In this document: positions 26,295-35,881 of the stretch, piece after piece | Position numbering within the stretch: the stretch's first letter is position 1 | Layout: every line of letters starts with the position of its first letter | Source: Myroides odoratimimus | GTDB taxonomy: Bacteria > Bacteroidota > Bacteroidia > Flavobacteriales > Flavobacteriaceae | Assembly (NCBI RefSeq): GCF_001485415.1 | Contig: NZ_BCMQ01000002.1 | Span: forward strand, 62,001 to 126,000 | Reading direction: 5' to 3' | Length of the DNA stretch: 64,000 nucleotides | The notes under the pieces: generated by a model | The model's database searches: none | What the model saw: only the letters and a program-made list of their open reading frames with translations | Told to the model about the DNA's origin: nothing | Translations under genes and position numbers: made by a program

Positions 26295-26963
26295 ATGAAA
26301 AAAATCGTTTTATTCATTGCCGTAATGGCAAGTACAATTTCTTTTGCACAAAAAACGAAATCAATAGGAGACTTTTCAAAAGTTAATGTTTTTGATCAAA
26401 TTGCAGTAACTTTAGTTCCTGGAGAAGAAGGTAAAATAGAAATTGAAGGAGATAAAGAAGACTATGTAAACGTAGTAAACAAGAACGGAGTTCTAAAAAT
26501 AAAGATGAACTTCATTAATAGTTTTCAAGGAGATGATATCAAAGTAAAACTATACTACAATAAGCTATCTGAAGTAGTAGCAGGTGAAGGTGCTAGCATA
26601 AAAGGAGAAACTCCTATAAAAGCAACTACGCTAACTATAAATGCGAAGACTGGTGGAATGATTAATCTAAATATAGATGTAGACAAAGCAATTGTTAAGT
26701 CAAGTGCGGGTTCAGTTATTACACTAAAAGGAAAAGCAAATGTACAAGATGTACTGAATAGTTCTGGTGCTAAAGTAAAGAGTCAAGACTTAGAAACAAA
26801 TCAAACTATCGTTACCGTGAATGCTGGTGGTGTCGCAGAAGTAAGAGCTACTGAACTAGTAGAAGCAAAGGTGAGAGCAGGTGGAGAAATTAGAGTTCAT
26901 GGAAACCCTAAAACAATTAATGAAAAGAATGTTCTAGGTGGAGTAATTAAAAAAGTAGATTAG
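26295..26963 (+). CDS. DUF2807 (head GIN domain) exported protein
   Basis: 222 residues with a signal peptide (MKKIVLFIAVMASTISFA, then QK). The mature protein is a right-handed beta-solenoid-like repeat typical of DUF2807: FSKVNVFDQIAVTLVPG, EVVAGEGASIKG, later NAGGVAEVRA and RAGGEIRVHG. Family members are putative autotransporter-like or adhesin-like envelope proteins in Bacteroidota; function is unknown. It starts 1 base after the rnr stop, an odd pairing of an RNase with an envelope protein, and ends at a strong terminator. Confidence 0.85.
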   Translation: MKKIVLFIAVMASTISFAQKTKSIGDFSKVNVFDQIAVTLVPGEEGKIEIEGDKEDYVNVVNKNGVLKIKMNFINSFQGDDIKVKLYYNKLSEVVAGEGASIKGETPIKATTLTINAKTGGMINLNIDVDKAIVKSSAGSVITLKGKANVQDVLNSSGAKVKSQDLETNQTIVTVNAGGVAEVRATELVEAKVRAGGEIRVHGNPKTINEKNVLGGVIKKVD

Positions 26964-27013
26964 TAATAATACGTTTTTATACAAAAAAATGTATCTTGCA
27001 AAAGATTATGAAT

Positions 27014-27042
27014 AAATGCCAATTCTAGAATTGGCATTTTTT
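27014..27042 (+). terminator. Rho-independent terminator of rnr-DUF2807
   Basis: Nearly perfect palindrome AAATGCCAATTCTAGAATTG continuing to GCATTT, followed by TTT; 51 bases after the DUF2807 stop and just before the LysE gene. Confidence 0.85.
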
Positions 27043-27053
27043 AATTATATAAG

Positions 27054-27737
27054 ATGTTTGATGATTTATTAACAGGTGTCACTCTTGGATTCTTTCTGAG
27101 TTTTATGATCGGACCTGTTTTTTTTATTCTTATTGAGACAAGTATTACAAGAGGGTTTAAGGCAGCTATAGCCTTCGATATAGGTGTTATATTAGCTGAT
27201 GCGGTATTCTTCGCTATAGCGTTCTTTAGTAGCTTTAAATTAATCAATGCGATAAAGGATGACCCTGCACTATTCCTCTTTGGGGGAATGATTATGCTTA
27301 CTTATGGGATTATCTCTTTTATCAAACTAAAAAAGGTACAAGTACAAACCTTACAAATAGCCCCACCTAATCTAAGACGAGAATACTTAAACTTATTTGC
27401 AAAAGGGTTCCTACTTAATTTTATCAATGTAGGAGTACTCGGTTTTTGGTTAGGGATTATTATAACATTAGGCCCGCAGATGGATATGAATCCTAATAAG
27501 ATGTTTACCTTCTTTGGGTTCACTATTCTAGCGTACTTCGTTACAGATCTTTTCAAAATATTCTTAGCAAAGAAACTACGCGAAAAGCTCACAGCAACCA
27601 ATATCTTAAAGATAAAAAAAATAAGCAGTATCGTTATTATGGTATTCGGGCTAGTCATTATGATTAAAGGAATACTTCCAAAATCTGCAGATAATCATAT
27701 TAATCTCCCTCTCCCTAATCTAGAGAGTAAGAGATAA
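27054..27737 (+). CDS. LysE-family translocator
   Basis: 227 residues with six hydrophobic segments. The N-terminus LLTGVTLGFFLSFMIGPVFF carries the G-x-x-x-G-P motif of LysE/RhtB exporters, and LLNFINVGVLGFWLGI is the second half-repeat. These inner-membrane proteins export amino acids or related metabolites. The substrate cannot be deduced. It starts 12 bases after the preceding terminator, so a promoter must lie within or before it, and it is followed by its own terminator. Confidence 0.8.
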   Translation: MFDDLLTGVTLGFFLSFMIGPVFFILIETSITRGFKAAIAFDIGVILADAVFFAIAFFSSFKLINAIKDDPALFLFGGMIMLTYGIISFIKLKKVQVQTLQIAPPNLRREYLNLFAKGFLLNFINVGVLGFWLGIIITLGPQMDMNPNKMFTFFGFTILAYFVTDLFKIFLAKKLREKLTATNILKIKKISSIVIMVFGLVIMIKGILPKSADNHINLPLPNLESKR

Positions 27738-27740
27738 AGC

Positions 27741-27775
27741 AAAGGGCTTAGTGAATTACTAATCCCTTTGTTTTT
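27741..27775 (+). terminator. Rho-independent terminator of the LysE gene
   Basis: 12-bp stem with one mismatch (AAAGGGCTTAGT / ACTAATCCCTTT) followed by GTTTTT, 4 bases after the stop. Confidence 0.75.
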
Positions 27776-27806
27776 ATAATAAGATATAACGTTAACTATA
27801 ATGCAT

Positions 27807-27836
27807 AAAAAAAGGATAGTGAAATCACTATCCTTT
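27807..27836 (-). terminator. Terminator of tRNA-Cys
   Basis: On the minus strand GGATAGTGA / TCACTATCC, extended by A-T pairs, runs into seven T. It is 6 bases after the tRNA 3' end. Confidence 0.85.
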
Positions 27837-27841
27837 AGTTG

Positions 27842-27912
27842 AGGCTTCGAGCGGATTCGAACCGCTGTAGACGGTTTTGCAGACCGCTTCCTAGCCACTC
27901 GGACACGAAGCC
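27842..27912 (-). tRNA. tRNA-Cys (anticodon GCA)
   Basis: 71 bases fold as a complete cloverleaf on the minus strand: acceptor GGCTTCG / CGAAGCC, T-arm with GGTTCGAATCC, anticodon loop CTGCAAA with GCA at 27880-27878, and discriminator U as in tRNA-Cys. CCA is not encoded. It has its own promoter upstream and terminator downstream. Confidence 0.95.
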
Positions 27913-27931
27913 TTGTCCTTGAATTGGATTG

Positions 27932-27962
27932 CAAACTTACTAAATATTTTGATATTTCAAAA
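27932..27962 (-). promoter_or_regulatory. Promoter of tRNA-Cys (-33/-7)
   Basis: On the minus strand TTTTG, an 18-base spacer and TAAGTTTG match the TTTG / TAnnTTTG consensus; the tRNA begins about 20 bases downstream. Confidence 0.65.
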
Positions 27963-28000
27963 CCAATTAATGTACTTTTTTACAACAATTCAAGACGATA

Positions 28001-28357
28001 TTATCTAACTCCTTGCATTTCAACCGTTACATATTCTACATCACCACCTACAGGAGGGTTTATTTTAGAAACTAATACTGTTATTTCTTCTACCATTCTT
28101 ATTTCTAGGATTACTCTATCGATGATTCGTTGTGCTACATGCTCTAATAACTTAGATCGAATAGCCATCTCTTCCTTCACGATTGTATTTAAGTGAACAT
28201 AGTCTATAGAATGTTTCAAATCATCTGTAGAAGCAGCCATCGTAAAATCTCCTTTCGCAATTAAATCTACTCGGTAATCCGAACCTATTTTTGCCTCTTC
28301 ATCCATACATCCATGAAAAGAAAACGTTCTAATATTGTTTAATCTAATTATTCCCAT
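28001..28357 (-). CDS. folB: Dihydroneopterin aldolase
   Basis: 118 residues, full length for FolB. The start GIIRLNNIRTFSFHGCMDEE contains the F-x-x-H-G motif of the family, and VNPPVGGDVEYVTVE-like residues form the end (SKINPPVGGDVEYV). The enzyme splits dihydroneopterin to hydroxymethyl-dihydropterin and glycolaldehyde in folate synthesis. Thus a small cytosolic tunnel-fold octamer is expected. No other folate gene is adjacent; glnS is divergent. Confidence 0.93.
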   Translation of the reverse strand: MGIIRLNNIRTFSFHGCMDEEAKIGSDYRVDLIAKGDFTMAASTDDLKHSIDYVHLNTIVKEEMAIRSKLLEHVAQRIIDRVILEIRMVEEITVLVSKINPPVGGDVEYVTVEMQGVR

Positions 28358-28457
28358 AACACATTTGTTTGTTTAATAATGGCTAAAAGTACAAATTATT
28401 TGCCTCCTATAATTCATAATATGCTAAAAGACTATCAGCTTTTGATTAGTTTTTTGA

Positions 28458-28465
28458 TACCTTTG
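28458..28465 (+). promoter_or_regulatory. -7 box of glnS
   Basis: TACCTTTG fits TAnnTTTG, 20 bases before the ATG at 28486; no clear -33 element at the usual distance. Confidence 0.4.
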
Positions 28466-28485
28466 TAGTTATAATAATTATTTCC

Positions 28486-30168
28486 ATGTCAACAAAAGAG
28501 AAATCATTAAACTTTATTGAGCAAATCATTGAAGAAGATATCAAGAATGGTTTGCCAACAGAAAAACTTCATTTCCGTTTTCCGCCTGAGCCTAATGGTT
28601 ATTTGCATTTAGGTCACGCGAGTTCTATTTGTTTAAACTTTGGATTAGGTCTTAAATACAATGCGCCTGTGAACTTGCGCTTTGATGATACCAATCCTTC
28701 TAAAGAAGAACAGGAGTTTGTTGACGCAATCAAGCAAGACGTAGAGTGGCTAGGGTACAAATGGGCAAATGAAGTTTATGCATCTGACTATTTCCAACAG
28801 CTATACGACTGGGCTGTCCAAATGATTAAGGACGGTAAAGCTTATGTTGATAGCCAAACTTCAGAAGAAATGGCTCAGCAAAAAGGTACTCCATCTACAG
28901 TAGGTGTAGATAGTCCATATAGAAATAGATCTGTAGAAGAGAACCTTGATTTATTCGAGAGAATGAAGAATGGCGAATTTGAAGAAGGAACTCATATTTT
29001 ACGTGCTAAGATAGACATGGCACATACGAATATGCTTATGCGTGATCCTATCATGTATAGAATCATGAAAAAAGCACACCACAGAACGAATAATGACTGG
29101 TGTATATACCCTATGTATGACTGGGCTCACGGAGAGAGTGATTACTTAGAGAGCATCTCACATTCATTCTGTACATTAGAGTTCTTACCTCATAGAGAGT
29201 TATATGATTGGTTCTTAGATCAAGTGGTAGATGAGAATAATATCAGACCTAAACAACGCGAATTCGCTAGAAGAAACTTATCACATACAGTAGTAAGTAA
29301 GCGTAAGCTAGCTCGTCTAGTAAGCGAAGGACACGTGACAGGATGGGATGACCCACGTATGTCTACGATATCAGGACTGAGAAGAAGAGGATACACAGCA
29401 GCTTCTATTAGAAACTACGCTGATACGATAGGTATCGCTAAGCGTGATAACCTTATCGATGTATCTCTATTAGAATTCTGCATTAGAGAAGACCTTAATA
29501 AGATAGCTCCTCGTGTGATGGCAGTATTAGATCCTGTAAAACTAGTAATCACTAACTATCCTGAAGGACAAGAAGAGTGGCTAGATGCAGAGAATAATCC
29601 TGAAGAAGAAGTAATGACTTTCCGTAAAGTGCCTTTCTCTAAAGAGCTTTATATCGAAAGAGAAGACTTCAAAGAAGAAGCGAATAGCAAATTCTTTAGA
29701 TTGACTTTAGGAAAAGAAGTACGCCTTAAAAATGCTTATATCATCAAAGGTGAAAGCGTAGTAAAAGATGAGAATGGCAACATTACTGAGATACACGCTA
29801 CTTATGATGCTGACAGTAGAAGTGGTAGTGGATCTGAAGCGAGCAAACGTAAAGTAAAAGGAACTATACACTGGGTATCTGTACCTCATGCAGTAGAAGC
29901 AGAAGTGCGTATCTATGACCGTCTATTCGTAGATGAGAACCCAGATGGTAATAAAGAGGTAGACTTCTTAGATTTTATCAATCCTAACTCATTAGAGGTA
30001 GTGAAAGGATATCTAGAACCAAGTCTAAGTACAGCGGTAGAAGGAGATAAATTCCAATTCCAACGTTTAGGCTATTTCTGTGTAGATAAAAACAGTACTC
30101 CAGAAGCGCTAGTATTCAATAAAACCGTAGGTTTAAGAGATACTTGGGCAAAAGTAGAACAAAAGTAA
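28486..30168 (+). CDS. glnS: Glutaminyl-tRNA synthetase
   Basis: 560 residues, class I aminoacyl-tRNA synthetase. The HIGH motif appears as HLGH (41-44) in [16 protein letters not shown], and the KMSKS loop as VVSKRK near 268-273. The anticodon-binding beta-barrels fill the last 220 residues ([19 protein letters not shown]). It charges tRNA-Gln directly. The gene stands alone with a strong terminator, divergent from folB. Confidence 0.97.
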   Translation: MSTKEKSLNFIEQIIEEDIKNGLPTEKLHFRFPPEPNGYLHLGHASSICLNFGLGLKYNAPVNLRFDDTNPSKEEQEFVDAIKQDVEWLGYKWANEVYASDYFQQLYDWAVQMIKDGKAYVDSQTSEEMAQQKGTPSTVGVDSPYRNRSVEENLDLFERMKNGEFEEGTHILRAKIDMAHTNMLMRDPIMYRIMKKAHHRTNNDWCIYPMYDWAHGESDYLESISHSFCTLEFLPHRELYDWFLDQVVDENNIRPKQREFARRNLSHTVVSKRKLARLVSEGHVTGWDDPRMSTISGLRRRGYTAASIRNYADTIGIAKRDNLIDVSLLEFCIREDLNKIAPRVMAVLDPVKLVITNYPEGQEEWLDAENNPEEEVMTFRKVPFSKELYIEREDFKEEANSKFFRLTLGKEVRLKNAYIIKGESVVKDENGNITEIHATYDADSRSGSGSEASKRKVKGTIHWVSVPHAVEAEVRIYDRLFVDENPDGNKEVDFLDFINPNSLEVVKGYLEPSLSTAVEGDKFQFQRLGYFCVDKNSTPEALVFNKTVGLRDTWAKVEQK

Positions 30169-30190
30169 TACTTCTATAAAAATTACACAA

Positions 30191-30237
30191 AAGCAGTGTT
30201 TTAACTAAAAATTAACGGTTAAAACACTGCTTTTTTT
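30191..30237 (+). terminator. Rho-independent terminator of glnS
   Basis: Perfect 15-bp stem AAGCAGTGTTTTAAC / GTTAAAACACTGCTT with T7; 22 bases after the stop. Confidence 0.92.
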
Positions 30238-30275
30238 ATACCTTAGAGTATTAATCATTTTAAAAATTAAAAGCT

Positions 30276-30617
30276 ATGTCAAATCATTTAGGAAATACAA
30301 CTATCGCAGTATTAGCTGGAGTAGTAGTAGGAGCAGGTCTAGGAATATTATTTGCACCTGACGAAGGAAAAAAAACACGTAAAAAAATCAAAAAAACATT
30401 TAATGAGTCAAAAGATGATTTAAGTGATAAAATTGATGAATTAAAAAAACAAGTACGTCAAACTGTAGCAAAAAAGAAACAAGATTTCGAAGCTGGATTT
30501 GATGAGTTTTTAGCTCATACAGAAGACAAAAAAGATGATGTTATCGCTGCTTTAGAAAAAAAATTAGCAGAGTTAAAGTCTAAAGGAAACAGTATAGCTG
30601 AAAACGCTAAGAAGTAA
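30276..30617 (+). CDS. YtxH domain protein
   Basis: 113 residues. A glycine-rich membrane helix (VLAGVVVGAGLGILFAPDEG, about 10-28) is followed by a long charged helix of Lys/Glu/Asp heptads (35-113). This is the YtxH layout, small membrane proteins linked to general stress in Gram-positives. It is the first gene of a three-gene unit with a holin-like and a DUF6327 protein, an arrangement common in Flavobacteriia. Function unknown. Confidence 0.85.
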   Translation: MSNHLGNTTIAVLAGVVVGAGLGILFAPDEGKKTRKKIKKTFNESKDDLSDKIDELKKQVRQTVAKKKQDFEAGFDEFLAHTEDKKDDVIAALEKKLAELKSKGNSIAENAKK

Positions 30618-30635
30618 TCAAGTAGTATATAAGAA

Positions 30636-30986
30636 ATGGCATTTAAGGATATAAAAGAGAATCTAGACGACATTAAGACTAACTCTGAAGAGTTTATCAA
30701 TACAAGTTTAGATTACTATCGCTTATGGGGGTTTAAAATTACAGCCAAAGCTGGGAGCAAGTTTATGACTTTACTTCTAGTATGTCTGTTTGTTATGATG
30801 TCTCTACTTTTCTTATCTTTATTTGCAGCTTATGCTTTAGCAGCTTGTCTTGAGAGTACAGCTCTAGGTTTTTTAATAGTAGCAGCATTCTATATGCTGA
30901 TAGCTGTATTAGCTTATCTATTTAGAAAACCTCTAGTAGAGAAACCATTTCTTAGAAAGTTATCTGAGATAATATTTAACGATTAA
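30636..30986 (+). CDS. Phage-holin-superfamily (DUF1469-like) membrane protein
   Basis: 116 residues: a soluble amphipathic N-terminus of about 45 residues, then two membrane helices (FMTLLLVCLFVMMSLLFLSL and GFLIVAAFYMLIAVLAYLF) with a short turn, then a basic end. This matches the holin-X / DUF1469 family, which despite the name is mostly chromosomal and not lytic. It sits between YtxH and DUF6327 genes with 18- and 10-base gaps. No phage genes are near, so a lysis role is unlikely. Confidence 0.75.
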   Translation: MAFKDIKENLDDIKTNSEEFINTSLDYYRLWGFKITAKAGSKFMTLLLVCLFVMMSLLFLSLFAAYALAACLESTALGFLIVAAFYMLIAVLAYLFRKPLVEKPFLRKLSEIIFND

Positions 30987-30996
30987 AACTGGTACG

Positions 30997-31248
30997 ATGA
31001 GAAAGTCTTATTCTTCTTTTGAAGAAATCAAATATGATCTAGAAGTTCTAAAACTGAAAAAAGATATACACTATCACAAAGTCTTTAGAGCAGTAGATAA
31101 TATAAAAACAGAATTATCACCTGATAGAGTCGTTAGAAATACATTAGGCTCAGTTACATCTTATGTAAAAGGTTCGAGTAATATTCAAGCGTTTTTAATA
31201 ACAACTGCTTTAAAATACTTCTTTAAGAATAGAACTAAAAACAAATAG
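30997..31248 (+). CDS. DUF6327 family protein
   Basis: 83 residues, soluble and helical. The start RKSYSSFEEIKYDLEVLKLK is the hallmark of this small Bacteroidota family, which nearly always follows YtxH and holin-like genes. The C-terminus has a mildly hydrophobic helix (NIQAFLITTALKYFF) that may touch the membrane. It is the last gene of the unit and is followed by a terminator. Function unknown. Confidence 0.7.
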   Translation: MRKSYSSFEEIKYDLEVLKLKKDIHYHKVFRAVDNIKTELSPDRVVRNTLGSVTSYVKGSSNIQAFLITTALKYFFKNRTKNK

Positions 31249-31260
31249 TTTTTTAATAAG

Positions 31261-31290
31261 AAAGGGCTCCATCTATATGGAGCCCTTTTT
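31261..31290. terminator. Bidirectional terminator between DUF6327 and SPFH genes
   Basis: Perfect 12-bp stem AAAGGGCTCCAT / ATGGAGCCCTTT with TTTTT on the plus strand and a T-rich run on the minus strand; it lies between convergent genes. Confidence 0.88.
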
Positions 31291-31294
31291 GTAT

Positions 31295-32281
31295 TTATTC
31301 ATCTTCTAAGCCATCTTCATAGCTTGATGAGTAATCATTATATTCTTTAGAAGAAAAGTCCTCAGAACGCTTAGAAACACCTTCTACAGTACTCATTTCT
31401 TTTATCTTGCTACTAGCTGCAAATGAAGCTACCATATTCGTAAGCATATCGCTCGCTGCTGATGGTGCATTTGGTAATAGGATCAAGTTAGAACGGCTAT
31501 CTGCTCCTACAGACTGTAACGTATCATAGTGCTGTGTAACCACGATTAGGGCAGAAGCTTCTTGTGAGTTAATACCTACTTTATTTAATACATCCACACT
31601 CTCTACTAGCCCTTGTGCGATCTCTCTACGTTGATCAGCGATACCTTGTCCTTGTAAGCGCTTAGATTCAGCCTCAGCTTTTGCTTTTGCTACGATGCGG
31701 ATTCTACTTGCTTCTGCTTCATATTCAGCAGCTACTTTCTCTCTATCCGCCGCATTAATACGGTTCATCGCATTTTTTACCTGGATATCAGGATCGATAT
31801 CCGTGATTAGTGTATTGATGATATCATATCCGTACGTTGTCATCGCCTCATTTAATTCGCGTTTCACCGCGATAGCGATATTATCTTTTCGCTCGAACAC
31901 ATCATCTAAGATCAGCTTAGGTACTTCTGCACGCACTACGTCGAATACATACGAAGTAATCTGATCATGAGGATATTCTAGCTTATAGAACGCATCTTCT
32001 ACTCTATCTTGGATAACCTTAAACTGAATAGAAACTTTCAGTTTAACGAATACGTTATCTTTCGTTTTAGTCTCGATTAATACATCTAATTGTTGGATAC
32101 GAAGATTTACTACTCCTGCCTTTCTATCCACAAAAGGTATTTTAATTTGTAATCCAGAATGTCTAATACTATTAAATCTTCCGAATCGTTCAATGATCAC
32201 AGCTGACTGCTGCTTCACCGTAAAAAAGCCAAGAAGTAATAGTATAATTACCGCTCCGACTATAAAGTACATTGGTGTCAT
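31295..32281 (-). CDS. SPFH/Band 7 (stomatin-like) membrane protein
   Basis: 328 residues. One N-terminal membrane helix (4-21) is followed by the SPFH domain (VKQQSAVIIERFGRF to about residue 190) and a long Ala/Glu-rich helix (REKVAAEYEAEASRIRIVAK, about 185-245) typical of oligomerising stomatins such as QmcA. These proteins form rings on the membrane and often regulate proteases such as FtsH. No NfeD-type partner is adjacent, which is the usual companion. The tail after 290 is acidic and disordered. Confidence 0.9.
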   Translation of the reverse strand: MTPMYFIVGAVIILLLLGFFTVKQQSAVIIERFGRFNSIRHSGLQIKIPFVDRKAGVVNLRIQQLDVLIETKTKDNVFVKLKVSIQFKVIQDRVEDAFYKLEYPHDQITSYVFDVVRAEVPKLILDDVFERKDNIAIAVKRELNEAMTTYGYDIINTLITDIDPDIQVKNAMNRINAADREKVAAEYEAEASRIRIVAKAKAEAESKRLQGQGIADQRREIAQGLVESVDVLNKVGINSQEASALIVVTQHYDTLQSVGADSRSNLILLPNAPSAASDMLTNMVASFAASSKIKEMSTVEGVSKRSEDFSSKEYNDYSSSYEDGLEDE

Positions 32282-32354
32282 AGTGCAATTTTTATGAATT
32301 ATTCTGTTAAAATAAATATTTATATCCTTATTTAAAAGAATAATTCATTATTTA

Positions 32355-32870
32355 TTACTTTGTCAGTATAATATTAGCAAAAAGCAGGTTCAATTGACTA
32401 TCCTCTATATACTCTATGTCTGGAAATAAAGGGATAAGATACTCTTTTACAGCCTTAGCTGGAACTGCAAGTACGAGAGCCTTCTCTGACTTTTTTAATA
32501 AGATCATCGGTATCTCACTACCATTCTCTAGTGTAAAGCTCAGTTCGCCTAATCTGTGATTCCATTTGAAGTTGGTTTTGCTCACCTGACAGCCCTGTAC
32601 ATAGTGATCGAAGTTACCTGTAAAGTCCTTTTGAAGGACTAATAGATCTTTGTTACAGTTAGGAGTATGAGGATAAGGAGAGCTAAATACTGCCTGTCCT
32701 ATAATGGGTTTTACCTCTATCTGCTGAGGTGTCCATTCCCCAATCAAGTGCTTTTGAACAAATTTTATCCACTCGCTCTCAGCGCTAGAGCCACCATTAT
32801 CATCACTAGAACATCCATTAAATACTAAACCTGTGAATAGAAATAAAATAATATAACCGACCTTTTTCAT
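32355..32870 (-). CDS. Putative lipoprotein of unknown function
   Basis: 171 residues from the ATG at 32870, chosen because it begins the signal (MKKVGYIILFLFTGLVF) with lipobox FNGC; an upstream in-frame ATG at 32906 adds 12 basic residues. After Cys a Ser/Asp/Gly linker leads to a domain with GEWTPQQIEVKPIIGQ and NCNKDLLVLQKDFTG, which resembles the lipocalin-like lipoproteins (GxW start, calycin-type) common in Flavobacteriaceae. Function unknown. It follows gltX on the same strand after that gene's terminator. Confidence 0.65.
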   Translation of the reverse strand: MKKVGYIILFLFTGLVFNGCSSDDNGGSSAESEWIKFVQKHLIGEWTPQQIEVKPIIGQAVFSSPYPHTPNCNKDLLVLQKDFTGNFDHYVQGCQVSKTNFKWNHRLGELSFTLENGSEIPMILLKKSEKALVLAVPAKAVKEYLIPLFPDIEYIEDSQLNLLFANIILTK

Positions 32871-32936
32871 AGCATTACGTTTTAATACACACCTAAATTT
32901 AGGCATTTATATCCAAAATATCACAGAATATGTAAT

Positions 32937-32972
32937 AATAAAAAAGAGGTATAAACGATGTTCATACCTCTT
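32937..32972 (-). terminator. Rho-independent terminator of gltX
   Basis: On the minus strand AAGAGGTAT / ATACCTCTT, extended by inner pairs, followed by TTTTTTATT, 8 bases after the gltX stop. Confidence 0.8.
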
Positions 32973-32979
32973 CTATATC

Positions 32980-34494
32980 TTATTTATTCGCTTCTACAGC
33001 GATAGCTATTCTCTCTATAGTCTCCTCTTTACCGATCATCTCGATGATGTCAAATAAGTCTGGTCCCTTCACAGCACCTACTAGACTAAGGCGAAGTGGT
33101 TGCATCACTTTCCCCATTCCGATACCTTGCTCATTGATCCAATCCTTCACGATAGACTCTATATTCTTCGCTTCGAATGTCTCGATACCTTTTATTACTT
33201 CAGACACTTGTGTCATAATATCAGATGTATCTTCTTTCCAATTCTTTAATGCCTTAGCATCGTATTCTGTTGGTTTTACAAAGAAGAAATCACTCAGCTC
33301 ATAGAAATCAGCTACGAATGTTGCTCTCTCTTTGATTAATCCTACTACTTTCTCTACATAAGCATCTGTAGCTTCGATACCATTATCTTTTAAGATTACT
33401 TGATATGCCTTAGCTAAGTCAGCATCGCTCTGTAGCTTCAGATAGTGTTGGTTAAACCATTTGTTCTTCTCTGGGTCAAACTTAGCACCTGCCTTGTGTA
33501 CACGTGTTAAATCGAACTTCTCTACTAACTCTTCTAAAGAGAAAATCTCTTGATCTGTACCATCATTCCATCCTAATAAAGCAAGGAAGTTCACCACAGT
33601 CTCAGGGTAGAATCCTCTCTCTCTATATCCAGAAGACTTCTCTCCAGATGTAGGATCTTGCCAATCTAATGGGAACACAGGGAATCCTAGTTTATCTCCA
33701 TCACGCTTAGATAACTTACCGTTACCAACTGGCTTAAGGATTAGAGGAAGGTGAGCGAACTCAGGAGCTTCCCATCCGAATGCTTTGTATAACAACTCGT
33801 GTAGTGGAAGAGAAGGTAACCACTCTTCACCTCTAATCACGTGTGATGTCTCCATTAGGTGGTCATCCACGATATTAGCTAAGTGATATGTTGGCATTCC
33901 GTCACTTTTATACAATACCTTATCATCTAATAAGCTCGTTTCGAACTTGATATCACCTCTGATAATATCTTTTAGATGTAAAGTCTCACCTACAGGAGTT
34001 TTAAAGCGGATAACATAAGCCTCACCATTAGCTATCTTAGCATCCACTTCTTCTTTACTTAATTTAAGAGAAGTACTCAGCTGCTCTCTATTCGTATGAT
34101 TATATATAAATGTCTTTCCTTCAGCTTCAGCTACTTTTCTTAATTCGTCTAATTCTTCAGCAGTATCAAAAGCGTAGTATGCCCATCCACTCTCGATTAG
34201 TTGATCAGCATATTGTTTGTACAATTCCTTGCGTTCACTCTGTCTATAAGGTCCGAACTTTTCATTCTTACCGATAGTCTCATCAGGTGAAATCCCTAAC
34301 CATTCTAAAGCTTCTAATATATAAGCCTCAGCTCCTGGTACAAAACGATTTTGGTCAGTATCCTCTATTCTGATATAGAATACTCCGTTGTGCTTTTTAG
34401 CGAATAAATAATTGAATAATGCGGTTCTTACGCCACCAATGTGTAATGGTCCAGTTGGACTTGGTGCAAAACGCACGCGAACTTGCTTAGCCAT
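32980..34494 (-). CDS. gltX: Glutamyl-tRNA synthetase
   Basis: 504 residues, class I synthetase. The HIGH motif is HIGG in [17 protein letters not shown] (11-27) and the KMSKS motif is KLSKRDGD near 258. The C-terminal helical anticodon-binding domain is complete. It charges tRNA-Glu. It is transcribed alone, with a -7 box just upstream and a terminator downstream, and separates the core genes from the pigment cluster. Confidence 0.97.
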   Translation of the reverse strand: MAKQVRVRFAPSPTGPLHIGGVRTALFNYLFAKKHNGVFYIRIEDTDQNRFVPGAEAYILEALEWLGISPDETIGKNEKFGPYRQSERKELYKQYADQLIESGWAYYAFDTAEELDELRKVAEAEGKTFIYNHTNREQLSTSLKLSKEEVDAKIANGEAYVIRFKTPVGETLHLKDIIRGDIKFETSLLDDKVLYKSDGMPTYHLANIVDDHLMETSHVIRGEEWLPSLPLHELLYKAFGWEAPEFAHLPLILKPVGNGKLSKRDGDKLGFPVFPLDWQDPTSGEKSSGYRERGFYPETVVNFLALLGWNDGTDQEIFSLEELVEKFDLTRVHKAGAKFDPEKNKWFNQHYLKLQSDADLAKAYQVILKDNGIEATDAYVEKVVGLIKERATFVADFYELSDFFFVKPTEYDAKALKNWKEDTSDIMTQVSEVIKGIETFEAKNIESIVKDWINEQGIGMGKVMQPLRLSLVGAVKGPDLFDIIEMIGKEETIERIAIAVEANK

Positions 34495-34512
34495 TTTGTT
34501 TAAAATTTTTTA

Positions 34513-34520
34513 CAAAGATA
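34513..34520 (-). promoter_or_regulatory. -7 box of gltX
   Basis: On the minus strand TATCTTTG fits TAnnTTTG, 18 bases before the gltX ATG. No -33 TTTG is clear. Confidence 0.4.
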
Positions 34521-34588
34521 AATACTAAGGCCATTTATCTACTGATATTTAATATAATATTTTACTACTCTATCTATTTCTAAATAGA

Positions 34589-35881
34589 TCAAACGCGTTT
34601 ATCAATAAATGTAATAGGTTTACGACTCATTGGATTAAACACGATAGGTTGCAGTGTATCAAATGCTTCAAAGACTACTTTAGGCGCTACACGTAGTTTA
34701 GCTCTAAAGGTATCTTTGATATTCTTAGAGAATTCTTGACTCGTATCTTCAGTCACAATGCGAATTACTATCTCATCTGTTCCGATATCATTTGTAGAAA
34801 CTTCTATAAGATGTAACTTAATCTGAGGAAAAGAATTCAACAAATCTACTATTGCAGGTGGATATAATGTCGTCCCTTTATATTTTATCATATGTCTCTT
34901 GCGTCCTTCTACAGGTCCTAAGCGATAAGTATGTCTACCACAACGACAAGGAGATACATGTTTACGCACCATGTCACCTGTCTTAAAACGGATTAAAGGC
35001 AGCGCCTCAACCCCCAATGTAGTCACCGTCAACTCTCCTAATTCTCCATCTGCTACTACATGATTCTCGTCATCTAATACTTCAGTGATAATCAACTCCG
35101 GATTCACATGTCCTCCTTGTGTAAACTCACATTCTGTAAATGCCGCTCCCATCTCTGTAGAAGCATATGTTGAATATAATTTAATATCCCACTTCTCTGT
35201 GATTCGCTGAGCCAGAACAGAAGGTGTCAAATCATCCTTACGAAGCGCTTCTCCAATACAGATTACGCCTTTTACACTACTGTTATTATAGTCTATGTCA
35301 TTCTTCTCGGCATAGTCTATCAACTTCAATAAAAATGAAGGAACAGCTATTAGATACTTTGGTTGATATTGTAAGATAGAGTCCCATTGCAACTGTGGTA
35401 TTCCAGCACCTACACGAATAACACCTGCACCCAACTTTCTCAACCCTAAGAAATAAGCCAAACCGGCCATAAATCGTCTATCTATGGTAGTCATTAGTTG
35501 TACCACATCCCCCTGTTGTACCCCAGCACATTTGAAGGATTGATACTCATTCTCTGCTAATCGCTCCAAGTCACCATCGGTCAACCCAAATGTAACAGGG
35601 TCTCCCAATGTTCCCGAAGTAGTGGCATAATCAATAATAGAAGTTTTAGGTACACAGAAGAAAGCATCATTCTGTCTCTGCAAATCATCTTTAGTTGTCA
35701 AAGGTAATTGCTGTAAATCTTCTATTGTTTTAATAGTAGCTATATCAATACCTTTCTCTTTAAACAAAGTTTTATAGAAAGGAGAGTATTCATTGACATA
35801 AGCTAAGACTTCTTGTAGCCTTTGCTCTTGATATTTCAGAATATCTTCTTTAGATTGATAATCTATACGAGAACTTTCCAT
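34589..35881 (-). CDS. Phenylacetate-CoA-ligase-like AMP ligase (aryl acid activation)
   Basis: 430 residues of the PaaK branch of ANL enzymes. The ATP loop is TTSGTLGDPVTFG (87-99), YASTEMGAAFTECE (near 235) is the aromatic-acid-binding/adenylate motif, and LIRFKTGDMVRKH (near 295) contains the hinge Asp. In flexirubin and aryl polyene clusters such ligases activate 4-hydroxycinnamic or 4-hydroxybenzoic acid as the starter for polyene synthesis. It is the last gene of unit B, overlapping the C45 gene by 1 base. The exact starter is inferred. Confidence 0.8.
   Translation of the reverse strand: MESSRIDYQSKEDILKYQEQRLQEVLAYVNEYSPFYKTLFKEKGIDIATIKTIEDLQQLPLTTKDDLQRQNDAFFCVPKTSIIDYATTSGTLGDPVTFGLTDGDLERLAENEYQSFKCAGVQQGDVVQLMTTIDRRFMAGLAYFLGLRKLGAGVIRVGAGIPQLQWDSILQYQPKYLIAVPSFLLKLIDYAEKNDIDYNNSSVKGVICIGEALRKDDLTPSVLAQRITEKWDIKLYSTYASTEMGAAFTECEFTQGGHVNPELIITEVLDDENHVVADGELGELTVTTLGVEALPLIRFKTGDMVRKHVSPCRCGRHTYRLGPVEGRKRHMIKYKGTTLYPPAIVDLLNSFPQIKLHLIEVSTNDIGTDEIVIRIVTEDTSQEFSKNIKDTFRAKLRVAPKVVFEAFDTLQPIVFNPMSRKPITFIDKRV

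Noticed and set aside
30636..30986. Phage lysis holin / prophage remnant
   Set aside because: The family is chromosomal in this phylum, the neighbours are YtxH and DUF6327, and no phage genes are present.
34572..34589. Terminator after the aryl-acid ligase
   Set aside because: A perfect 8-bp hairpin ATCTATTT/AAATAGAT overlaps the stop codon but no T-run follows on the minus strand.
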